DNA of 64,000 nt from Spongiivirga sp046524175. Its GTDB lineage: Bacteria; Bacteroidota; Bacteroidia; Flavobacteriales; Flavobacteriaceae. Below the pieces are notes generated by a model. That model was not told the DNA's origin. It made no database searches and saw only the letters and a program-made list of their open reading frames with translations. This document shows positions 54,402 through 62,224 of the stretch, piece after piece (positions within the stretch are counted from its first letter, which is position 1; every line of letters starts with the position of its first letter). Location: assembly GCF_046524175.1 (NCBI RefSeq), contig NZ_JBEFZF010000010.1:1-64000 (forward strand), read 5' to 3'. The position numbers were made by a program, and so were the translations under genes.

Positions 54402-57224
54402 TTATGCAAAATTTCGATAAATTATAATACCGGAAACACTTGCTAATAGAGCAAATACCCAAAGCCAATAGGTATTACTTGAAACCGGACTGGCATCTCC
54501 AATAACCTTAAACCCTGCCCAGTAGTAAGGGTGCTTTAATAAATCATCCGTTGTTGTTGCTAAATAATCTTGTTTTGCTTTTTGTAATGCAATGTCTTTA
54601 GCAGTACCTTTTTTAAGGTGGCCGTAATAAAAGTTCATTAACTGGCTAGTTGTTTTGTCGTTGTTTTTCCACATAGTAGTGGTCAGACTCTTGGCTCCGG
54701 CGTACATAAACCCACGTTCTATACTTAGTAGGCCTTCACCTTTTTGAAGTCTTCCTATTCCCGTTTGGCAGGCACTTAATGTGACCATATTTGCACTAAT
54801 TGTTTGATTGTACAAATCTTTTACGTACAACTTATCTCCATTTTCTTTATCTGACGAAAATGCGAGATAAGAATAGTCAGGAAATTCATCATTTGCCGAT
54901 GCATGGGTCGCTAAATGCAATAGTCCGTATTGGTTATTTGTTTGGGTAAAATTGGATAAGGTTGCTTTATTGCCGGACATAGTAGTTCCATCAAAATGAG
55001 ATGCAACTAGGTCTATTTCATTTTTAGCAAACGGCAAATTATACAAACTAGCATCGTTAAAAGTTGGAGCAACTGCAAGCAATTTGTTTTTGACATTATT
55101 AACTCCATGTTGAAATGGGTTTATCATTAAAGTGGCTGAGCTAGCATAACGGACGCTATGATCGTTAATAACGTAACTCCAACCATTATCTATTTTGTTT
55201 AACACCCCAAACGGAATATAACTCAATACTCCATCTGGAATAATGATAAGATGGCTATCACTATTTTCATTTAGAATAGGCCTTAGGATCTTGCTGTAGA
55301 TTTCATTACTTAACAATTGTAATTCAATATCACCATCTAAAGCAGGGGCTGCTATTTTTCTATAAAATTGTTCAATTTTTTTATTTAAGTCATTATTAAA
55401 TGGAATCGCTTTTAAATCAACCTCTTTCTTAGATACCACCATTGCATATAAAACCGAATCTCCAATATGGTAGTTAATTAACTTTTCACTGCCGTTTAAA
55501 AAAGCCTTCGTGTCTTCGATTGATGCTGTTTTTGTATCATACTTTAGTTGATAGTATTTGGGATACTCTTTTTCAACAGAAGCTAAATAATGTATATAGC
55601 CGTTGTTCCATTTAAATAAGGAATCGTTAAGTGATTGTCTCTGCTCTATCTGGGCATCAAATAATTTCTTTTCATAAAAATTAATATTTGCCCTGTATTG
55701 CTTGCCAATATTTAGAATACTGTCGGGCACTTCTCCAAACTTGGTCGCCTCTGCAGCTTTAACCGTTTCTAGCAATAAAATACTTTTGCTTTTTTCCATT
55801 GCTAAAAAAGCAAGCTCCAGGTACTTTGTGTCCTTGCTCTTATTGAAATTTTTATGTGCTAATTCAATGATCTTGTGAAAAATAGGATATGTCTGATCAA
55901 TCAAAAAGGTTTTATCAAGCTTACTTTCAAACTCGGTCTTTAACTTATCAAGTGTGTTGATAATTTGATAAGACACCTCATGTGTATATTCTTCCTGTTC
56001 GTTACTGAGATCAAGTATTGCTAGTTTTTCGCTTAAAACAGTTAACAATTGTCTTTTTGAAAAAGCTTCATCTATAGCAGGGTTTGAACTGATATCAAGA
56101 TTTGAAAAGTTGGGAGTTGCATGTATTAAGGCTTGTTGAATATTTGTTAATGCTGTGGTATAATTCTCTTTTCTTTTTTCTAAAAGAGCAAGCTTTACAT
56201 AAACATTGGCCATGTCTTCATGGGGAAGATTGTTTCGGTACGTTTGAAAAGCTTTTAATGCGCTGGTATAAAAGTTTTTAGATTGATTAAAATTCTCCTG
56301 TTCTAAATAGATATCACCATATAATAATTGAGCACTTCGATAAAAAGGATCATTTTCATCAACTAAAAAAGATTGCGATTCATTTAACGTATTCAAAGCG
56401 GCAACAACACTATCTTGTTTTAGCTGATTTTCAACAAGCTTTTGATAAACGGCATTCACACTGTTTTTTAGCGCATCATTTTTGTCAATGTGTTGAAGGT
56501 AGAATGTTAGACTCTCATGCAGTAACTCATTTGCTTTTTGGTAGTCGCCTTTATCATTATATAGTGCTGCCAGCAGTCTTTGATTTGCTGCAAGTTGGCT
56601 TTTACCGTCAATATCATCTCCATAAAAATCAGTAATTAATACCCCGGTTTTTAAGTAATATTGCTTTGCAAGGTCGTATTTATGTTGCCTATAATAAATG
56701 GCAGCTAGATAGTTATAAACGCTAATCGTATTTCCTATACTTTCTTTGGTATGATGTTTTATTGGGATTTGCTCATACGATTTTAAGAGACTTAGAAACT
56801 TGGGTTTTGCTCTTTCAAAGTCGCCTAATTTATAATAGTAATCGCCTTGATCAAGTGTAAATTGATCTTTCATTAATTGATAATCAACGATGCTTGTTTC
56901 AGCATTCTCGCTGTTTAAAATCGTCTCGACTTTTTGTAAACTGCTTTCAAACCTTGGTAAATCGTAGAAATATCCGCTAACGAAAATCAGATAATTATGT
57001 AATTGTAGTTCTGTATCAATATCTTTTAGTGAATCGTTAATTGCCAATGCCTGGTCAAAATAAAAATATGTACTGTCTTTGTTTACGTACATATAATCAT
57101 AACCTTTATAAAAAAGCTCGGTTACTTTTTCAATTTGTGCATCTTTTGTTGAGTTATTAGTTTGAGAAAACACGTTAATCGTTAGCAACAATAACAGATA
57201 TGATAGTAGTTGATCTTTAGACAT
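54402..57224 (-). CDS. Membrane-anchored TPR-CHAT (caspase-like) protein, first of a tandem pair
   Basis: A 940-residue protein with the same layout as its neighbour: signal peptide (1-20), TPR array (about 25-470), CHAT domain (about 590-905) with His774 (LHLATH) and Cys819 (LSACQTG), KGEGLLSIERGFMYAG and HPYYWAGF, and a C-terminal membrane segment (about 919-935). The pair diverges in the TPR part but not in the catalytic motifs. The start codon follows, by four bases, a strong hairpin (57229-57254), so expression may depend on read-through from the lipoprotein gene upstream. Confidence 0.88.
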   Translation of the reverse strand: MSKDQLLSYLLLLLTINVFSQTNNSTKDAQIEKVTELFYKGYDYMYVNKDSTYFYFDQALAINDSLKDIDTELQLHNYLIFVSGYFYDLPRFESSLQKVETILNSENAETSIVDYQLMKDQFTLDQGDYYYKLGDFERAKPKFLSLLKSYEQIPIKHHTKESIGNTISVYNYLAAIYYRQHKYDLAKQYYLKTGVLITDFYGDDIDGKSQLAANQRLLAALYNDKGDYQKANELLHESLTFYLQHIDKNDALKNSVNAVYQKLVENQLKQDSVVAALNTLNESQSFLVDENDPFYRSAQLLYGDIYLEQENFNQSKNFYTSALKAFQTYRNNLPHEDMANVYVKLALLEKRKENYTTALTNIQQALIHATPNFSNLDISSNPAIDEAFSKRQLLTVLSEKLAILDLSNEQEEYTHEVSYQIINTLDKLKTEFESKLDKTFLIDQTYPIFHKIIELAHKNFNKSKDTKYLELAFLAMEKSKSILLLETVKAAEATKFGEVPDSILNIGKQYRANINFYEKKLFDAQIEQRQSLNDSLFKWNNGYIHYLASVEKEYPKYYQLKYDTKTASIEDTKAFLNGSEKLINYHIGDSVLYAMVVSKKEVDLKAIPFNNDLNKKIEQFYRKIAAPALDGDIELQLLSNEIYSKILRPILNENSDSHLIIIPDGVLSYIPFGVLNKIDNGWSYVINDHSVRYASSATLMINPFQHGVNNVKNKLLAVAPTFNDASLYNLPFAKNEIDLVASHFDGTTMSGNKATLSNFTQTNNQYGLLHLATHASANDEFPDYSYLAFSSDKENGDKLYVKDLYNQTISANMVTLSACQTGIGRLQKGEGLLSIERGFMYAGAKSLTTTMWKNNDKTTSQLMNFYYGHLKKGTAKDIALQKAKQDYLATTTDDLLKHPYYWAGFKVIGDASPVSSNTYWLWVFALLASVSGIIIYRNFA

Positions 57225-57228
57225 AAGA

Positions 57229-57254
57229 AAAGCCCCTATATTAACAGGGGCTTT
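57229..57254 (-). terminator. Terminator or attenuator hairpin between the lipoprotein gene and the CHAT pair
   Basis: AAAGCCCCT (57229-57237), eight bases, AGGGGCTTT (57246-57254), then TTCTT on the minus strand and the CHAT ATG. As drawn it would end the lipoprotein message, yet no room is left for a separate promoter before the CHAT start. Confidence 0.75.
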
Positions 57255-57286
57255 AAGTTAATAATTAAATAAAGGTTTCTTTAGTA

Positions 57287-57922
57287 TTATAGTTGAACGA
57301 AGATTGTATACGATATTTCGCCCCCTGCCGCAGCAAATTCTTTTGTAAAAGTCAATTGAGAAAGCTCTTCGTTTAATTCAAAACGGTAACTGTTCATTCC
57401 TTCAAACTGCTCGTCTTGATCAAAATCGGTAATCTCGTCTATTATTTCGCCATCAGCTGTCTTTACTTGTATTAATAAATCACTTGCATCCTGCGGATTT
57501 AGAATATTCATAAGGCGTATCCCCGGTACAGGACAGTGAGTTCGTTTTCCAATTTTACAAGGATTTCTTGGAGGTCTTGGAGGGAAGCGTACCATCAAAT
57601 CTCCATAGCGTTCATTCAAAAATTCTTTATAAGACTGATTTAGTTCTAATTTTTCCTGTACCTGTTCTAGTTGTTCAACTGCTTCTTCATCACCATTTTC
57701 TATCGCCTCGATTAACTTTAGTTTTTCCGCAGACAAATCTTCATGCTCTCTTTCAAGAAAATACAAATGTAAAGACGGTTCTAAATAAGGCTGTGTTTCT
57801 TCATTACCAAATTGTGCCCGTTGTAAGTTATTGAATGTCTCGTTCGCTTGATTTTCTTCAACTGAACATGAATTCAGTGAAAAAACCATTGTTAGTAATA
57901 CCAAAAAGTTCATTGTTTTCAT
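57287..57922 (-). CDS. Lipoprotein of unknown function heading the CHAT operon
   Basis: About 211 residues; the frame extends to a start at 57985, but the ATG at 57922 (MKTMNFLVLL) matches a lipoprotein signal (lipobox LNSC) and lies downstream of the sigma-type promoter. The mature part has an acidic coiled-coil helix (EREHEDLSAEKLKLIEAIEN), a Pro-rich loop with Cys pair (RPPRNPCKIGKRTHCPVPG) and a beta end. No family recognised. Probably transcribed with the two CHAT genes, which start 62 bases downstream, past a hairpin. Confidence 0.65.
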   Translation of the reverse strand: MKTMNFLVLLTMVFSLNSCSVEENQANETFNNLQRAQFGNEETQPYLEPSLHLYFLEREHEDLSAEKLKLIEAIENGDEEAVEQLEQVQEKLELNQSYKEFLNERYGDLMVRFPPRPPRNPCKIGKRTHCPVPGIRLMNILNPQDASDLLIQVKTADGEIIDEITDFDQDEQFEGMNSYRFELNEELSQLTFTKEFAAAGGEISYTIFVQL

Positions 57923-57948
57923 TTTAGTTAATGTTTTTGTTGACTTAT

Positions 57949-57984
57949 ATACTTTAGTGCATAAAAGCCTAGTTAGGGTTAACA
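57949..57984 (-). promoter_or_regulatory. Cluster-specific sigma promoter of the lipoprotein-CHAT unit
   Basis: On the minus strand TGTTAACC (57984-57977), 17 bases, then CACTAAAGTAT (57959-57949). The ATG follows 27 bases later. Confidence 0.7.
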
Positions 57985-58261
57985 TTTTTTAAAACTTTTT
58001 TGGCAGTGTGTAAGGGAATGCTGCGAAAGTATAAATGAAGTTGTAAGAAAAATAGGGTATAAATCCCCTATTGGTTGGATGTTTTTACGGGAAAAGGTCC
58101 GAAATCTTTAACTTTTAGAAAAGAAGGAATAATATTACAATATATATGATTTCATAGCTCTTAATCCATCACTTGTCCTTTGAATAAGAATAGACCTTAT
58201 ATAAATTAATAAAAAAGGGCAGGACGGAATTGGAGATCTTGAACTAAGCCATTTCCAACCA
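57985..58261. other. Gap between the CHAT cluster and DUF3109 gene
   Basis: 277 bases without a gene. A short stem ATAGGG/CCCTAT flanks 58050-58070. No terminator with a good U tract or other signal is seen. Confidence 0.4.
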
Positions 58262-58828
58262 TTAGCTCATTTCTTTAGCTACCTTCTCTAACTCAGCATA
58301 CCAATCTTCTCCAAATTTTCTAATAAGTGCATCCTTGGTAAATTTATATACGGGTACTTGCAACTCCTTACCCAAGGTACAAGCGTCATCGCAAATTGGC
58401 CATTTGTGATAATTTACCGCAGCAAACTCAGAATAATCTTGTACTCGTACAGGATATAAGTGACATGAAATGGGTTTTCTAAAATCGATCACTCCGGAAT
58501 TATAAGCATCTTCAATACCACAACCCGCAACACCCTGTTCATTAAATGAAATATAGGCGCATTCAGCACCGTTGACTAAAGGGGTCTCTAACTCGCCTAA
58601 ATCGGTTTTAATATGAGTTCCTTGTTCTTCAATTGCCTGAATACCTTCAGCCCTTAAAAAAGGTTTGATCTTAGGGTATATCTCCTTTAAGACAGCAATC
58701 TCTTCTTCTTCAACGGGTGCACCGGCTTCGCCCGCTATACAGCATTCACCTTTACATGCTGACAGATTACAGACAAAGTCTTTATCAATGAGGTCTTCAC
58801 TAACAATCGTTTTTCCTAGCTGAAACAT
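58262..58828 (-). CDS. DUF3109 (YkgJ-like) Cys-cluster protein
   Basis: A 188-residue cytosolic protein with the spaced Cys of the DUF3109 family: CNLSACKGECC (residues 20-30), NGAECAY, GCGIED, SCHLYPV and ICDDAC. These are thought to bind zinc or an iron-sulfur unit, but the role is unknown. A -7 element TATCTTTG (minus strand, 58841-58834) ends five bases before the ATG, so its message would be almost leaderless. Confidence 0.9.
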   Translation of the reverse strand: MFQLGKTIVSEDLIDKDFVCNLSACKGECCIAGEAGAPVEEEEIAVLKEIYPKIKPFLRAEGIQAIEEQGTHIKTDLGELETPLVNGAECAYISFNEQGVAGCGIEDAYNSGVIDFRKPISCHLYPVRVQDYSEFAAVNYHKWPICDDACTLGKELQVPVYKFTKDALIRKFGEDWYAELEKVAKEMS

Positions 58829-58833
58829 AGCGG

Positions 58834-58841
58834 CAAAGATA
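58834..58841 (-). promoter_or_regulatory. -7 element of the DUF3109 gene
   Basis: Minus-strand TATCTTTG, exact TAnnTTTG, five bases before the ATG. No clear TTG -33 element. Confidence 0.4.
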
Positions 58842-58953
58842 AGGAAGCAATTGCTTTAAAAATCGGCTTTTTACACTGAAAATCCGCCAGAAGTTATAGT
58901 ACCTTTGCAAATAAATACCAACCGGTTCATCGTCTAACCAATTTTATAACACC

Positions 58954-59553
58954 ATGAGTTTTTTAGCTGAACTTAATTTTAGTTTCAAGGAAATAGCAAC
59001 CGCTTTTATGGTACTATTTGCTGTAATTGATATTATTGGAAACATCCCTATTATTATCGATTTAAGGAAAAAGGTTGGGCATATTCAATCAGAAAAAGCA
59101 GCCATTATTGCAGGAGTTATTATGATTGTATTCCTGTTTGTAGGGAAAAGTATTTTGAACCTAATAGGAATTGATGAGAATTCCTTCGCGGTTGCCGGGG
59201 CATTCATACTGTTTTTTATTGCCTTAGAAATGATTTTGGGCATCACCTTATATAAAGAAGAAGATTCAAATCCGATTACGGCATCCGTTTTTCCACTAGC
59301 ATTTCCTCTTATTGCAGGGCCGGGTAGTCTTACTACCTTACTTTCATTAAGAGCGGAGTTTGCGACCGAAAATATTATAATCGCAGTATTAGCGAACATG
59401 ATATTTCTTTATATAGTTTTAAAGACTTCCTCGAAAATTGAAAAACTCATTGGCCCTAATGGAATCAGTATTGTTAGAAAAATATTTGGAGTTATTTTGT
59501 TAGCAATCGCGGTAAAACTATTTGCTGTAAATGTTAAATTATTATTGGTTTAA
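58954..59553 (+). CDS. MarC family integral membrane protein
   Basis: A 199-residue inner-membrane protein with about six hydrophobic segments and the family marks ALFAVIDIIGNIPI-like start (FAVIDIIGNIPII) and FPLAFPLIAGPGSLTT. MarC/UPF0056 members have no settled function despite the name. A TACCTTTG element at 58900-58907 is an exact -7 match for it. It is the first gene of a tight three-gene unit with the 67-residue protein and the oxidoreductase. Confidence 0.93.
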   Translation: MSFLAELNFSFKEIATAFMVLFAVIDIIGNIPIIIDLRKKVGHIQSEKAAIIAGVIMIVFLFVGKSILNLIGIDENSFAVAGAFILFFIALEMILGITLYKEEDSNPITASVFPLAFPLIAGPGSLTTLLSLRAEFATENIIIAVLANMIFLYIVLKTSSKIEKLIGPNGISIVRKIFGVILLAIAVKLFAVNVKLLLV

Positions 59554-59563
59554 ATAAAAAGTT

Positions 59564-59767
59564 ATGCGAATATTCACACTCGTAATCATGATCATAGCAC
59601 TTGGCTTGATCGCATTAAATGTTACTAAATTAAATTTTGATAATCTATTTGAAGGAGACAGTTCCATAGCGCTTATTGGTATAGTAGCATGCTTATGTGT
59701 CATTGTTTTGATGCTAGTTTTTAGGACTTCAAAAACCATTCAAGAAAAGGTAAAAAAACGTAAATAA
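59564..59767 (+). CDS. Small two-helix membrane protein
   Basis: A 67-residue protein with two hydrophobic segments (about 4-22 and 36-54) and a basic tail (KTIQEKVKKRK). It lies 10 bases after marC and its stop codon is immediately followed by the oxidoreductase ATG, so it is a genuine operon member. Function unknown. Confidence 0.7.
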   Translation: MRIFTLVIMIIALGLIALNVTKLNFDNLFEGDSSIALIGIVACLCVIVLMLVFRTSKTIQEKVKKRK

Positions 59768-60376
59768 ATGTTTGATGTACTTATCATTGGTGGCGGTGCA
59801 GCGGGTATGTCTTGTGCGCTAGTCCTCGGTTCTGCTAAAGAAAAAGAATACGCTAAAGGAAAACGTATTGGCGTTATTATACACCAAAAGGCATCGCATT
59901 TACAAAACGCCTTATTCAACAATGTATTAGGATTAGAGCCTGGTACTACTGGTGCCGATATTCTAAAAAACGGCAAACAGCAACTTGCTGATCAATACCC
60001 CCACGTGCAACAAATTGAAAAAGAGAAGGTAAAGTCTGTATTTGGGGAAGCCGGTTTTTTTGTGGTGACAACGAACAAAAATCAATATAAAGCTAATATG
60101 GTAGTCATCGCTGTCGGGTATACCAAGTTCTTCACCATTAAAGGCTTTGAAAATGACATTATCCCACACCCAAAAAGTGTAGCTGCCAAAGAGCGTATTG
60201 CGCTAAAGAACAATGATCATTTAGTAAGACCGGGCTTATTTGTCGCTGGTACTTTAGCCGGTTGGAGAAGTCAATTTGCGATAGCAAGTGGTAGTGGTGC
60301 CCATGTAGCGACCGATATTTTAACCATTTGGAATGATGGAGTTGATACCAAGGTGCACGATAAGGTTGTTGTTTAG
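59768..60376 (+). CDS. Short FAD-dependent oxidoreductase (thioredoxin-reductase-like)
   Basis: A 202-residue protein with FAD-binding GGGAAGMSCALVLG (about 8-21), a second flavin motif VVIAVGYT (about 112-119) and a C-terminal FAD-binding end PGLFVAGTLAGWRSQFAIASGSGAH. It lacks the internal NADPH domain and the CxxC of thioredoxin reductases (about 310 residues), so it is a shortened relative rather than a true TrxB. Electron partner unknown. The start codon follows the previous stop directly. Confidence 0.82.
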   Translation: MFDVLIIGGGAAGMSCALVLGSAKEKEYAKGKRIGVIIHQKASHLQNALFNNVLGLEPGTTGADILKNGKQQLADQYPHVQQIEKEKVKSVFGEAGFFVVTTNKNQYKANMVVIAVGYTKFFTIKGFENDIIPHPKSVAAKERIALKNNDHLVRPGLFVAGTLAGWRSQFAIASGSGAHVATDILTIWNDGVDTKVHDKVVV

Positions 60377-60504
60377 TTGGTAGTATTCAATCGGTACTAG
60401 CAGTTTACTGTAGAATAGGAACCTCTCTTGACTTGTTTGCTATTATTGCTTTGCACCGCTGTTAAAGATTTGGCAGTGGCTCGCAGAAGTTGGAGAATAG
60501 GAGG

Positions 60505-60978
60505 TTAAAACAGACTGGTCTGTTTGACCGGATTTTCGTGAGCTAGCAACCACTTTTTACGCCATAAACCGCCTGCATATCCCGTTAGTGAGCCATCAGA
60601 GCCTATAACTCTATGGCATGGTATTATGATACTTATAGGATTTTTACCGTTAGCAGCAGCCACAGCACGAATTGCTTTTACATCGCCTATAGCCTTCGTT
60701 TGTTCTAAATAACTTCTGGTTTTACTAAAGGAAATATTTAAAAGCTCATTCCATACTTGTTTTTGGAAATCAGTTCCTTGGGGGTTAAGTTTTACATTAA
60801 ACGCTTTTCGGTTACCCTCAAAATATTCATTGAGCTGGTAAACTACATCTTCTAATATTTCTGGAATCACCTTAGAAATTTCGTGCTCTCCTTCTAAAAA
60901 AGTAATGGCTTGAATTCCTGTAATATCTCCCTCAATTTTAATAAATCCTACTGGTGAATGGATAATCGCCTCTTCCAC
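60505..60978 (-). CDS. ogt: Methylated-DNA-[protein]-cysteine S-methyltransferase
   Basis: A 157-residue O6-alkylguanine repair protein. Acceptor Cys in PCHRVIG with the upstream helix KAIRAVAAANGKNPISIIIPCHRV diagnostic of the family; the C-terminal LLAHE is typical. Suicide transfer of the alkyl group repairs O6-methylguanine and O4-methylthymine. The start is a GTG at 60978, two bases after the stop of the CNNM gene, so translation is probably coupled. Confidence 0.95.
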   Translation of the reverse strand: MEEAIIHSPVGFIKIEGDITGIQAITFLEGEHEISKVIPEILEDVVYQLNEYFEGNRKAFNVKLNPQGTDFQKQVWNELLNISFSKTRSYLEQTKAIGDVKAIRAVAAANGKNPISIIIPCHRVIGSDGSLTGYAGGLWRKKWLLAHENPVKQTSLF

Positions 60979-60980
60979 AA

Positions 60981-62099
60981 CTACTCTTCTGGTTTTTCGG
61001 CACTAATGATCCCTAGGCGTTTTGCTCTATCTTCCCAATTACGTCTCGCTAGGTGCTGCATGTCGGCCACATTATCACTTTCGTCCATAATCTCTAGACC
61101 TAACAACGTTTCTATAACATCTTCCATAGAGACTAAGCCGCTTAACGAACCATATTCGTCAACAACAATAGCCATATGACTTTTTTTAGAAACCAGTTTT
61201 GCAAAGATTTGGGGTATGGGCAAGTTCCGTTGGGTGATCAAAACATCTCTTTTAATATCTCCCAATATCTTATCGCCATTTCCGTTTGCCATCTCCTTAA
61301 AAATCTCGTCTTTTAGGGCCAACCCAACTATATTATCCTCTTTTTCGCTGTAAAGAGGAATTCTTGAAAAACGGAGATTTTGATTCTCTTTAAAAAAATC
61401 TTTTACAGTCATGTCTGCATCTGCAATTTTCATAACTGTTCTAGGCGTCATGACGTCTTTTACCTGCACCTCGTTAAAGGTCAATAAGTTCTGAATGATT
61501 TTACTCTCTGACTCTTCAAAAACACCTTCTTCTTGCGCTATATTGGTCATGGCATGAAAATCTTCACGGCTTAGAACGCTACCATGAGCACTTTTACCAA
61601 TAAGTTTAGTAGTAAGTTGTAACAACCACAATATTCCCGTCCACTTTAATGGAAAAATAAGTGCCGTTAGGGCTTTCGCTGTAAAGTTGGTTAGCTGTTT
61701 CCAGTAAGTAGCACCAATTGTTTTAGGAATAATTTCTGAAGCAACCAGTATCAATATGGTCATGATGGATGATACAACACCTACCATCAACTCTTCAGTC
61801 ATTTCCATACCAAGAAATTTTCTGGTAGTACTGCCATACATTTCTGCATACGCTACTTTGGCCTGTACACCTACTAAAATTGCACCAACCGTATGCGCAA
61901 TAGTGTTTAATGTGAGAATTGCGATTAAAGGCTTGTCGACATCCTTTTTCAAGTCTTCAAGTGTTTGCGCATATCCTTTACCTTCTTGTTTTTTTACATT
62001 GATGAAGGTTGGTGTAATACTAAGTAAAACGGCTTCTAGAATTGAACATAAAAATGAGAAAAATATGGAGATCACTCCATAAAATACCAATAGACCCAT
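60981..62099 (-). CDS. CNNM/CBS-domain membrane protein (hemolysin-like family, CorC domain absent)
   Basis: A 372-residue inner-membrane protein: CNNM transmembrane domain (about 1-175, three to four segments, with the NTIAHTVGAI motif), then two CBS domains (about 205-330; VMTPRTVMKI, VVDEYGSLSGLVSMEDVIETLLG). The C-terminal CorC/HlyC domain usual in this family is missing; the chain ends soon after the second CBS domain in a short tail. Likely linked to Mg2+/Co2+ handling. Upstream of the MGMT gene in one unit. Confidence 0.9.
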   Translation of the reverse strand: MGLLVFYGVISIFFSFLCSILEAVLLSITPTFINVKKQEGKGYAQTLEDLKKDVDKPLIAILTLNTIAHTVGAILVGVQAKVAYAEMYGSTTRKFLGMEMTEELMVGVVSSIMTILILVASEIIPKTIGATYWKQLTNFTAKALTALIFPLKWTGILWLLQLTTKLIGKSAHGSVLSREDFHAMTNIAQEEGVFEESESKIIQNLLTFNEVQVKDVMTPRTVMKIADADMTVKDFFKENQNLRFSRIPLYSEKEDNIVGLALKDEIFKEMANGNGDKILGDIKRDVLITQRNLPIPQIFAKLVSKKSHMAIVVDEYGSLSGLVSMEDVIETLLGLEIMDESDNVADMQHLARRNWEDRAKRLGIISAEKPEE

Positions 62100-62224
62100 A
62101 TGCTGTGTTGGTTATAATGCGAAGATAGGATTTTCTTTGCAGAACATTGAAAATAGAATGTATATTGATGATGCTATAGCAATCCCTTTATTAAGTTTGG
62201 GTTGAACTATTCTGAAAATACAAG

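Noticed and set aside
57923..57985. 21-residue N-terminal extension of the lipoprotein at 57287
   Set aside because: The extended part covers the sigma-type promoter and destroys the signal peptide; ATG at 57922 is better.
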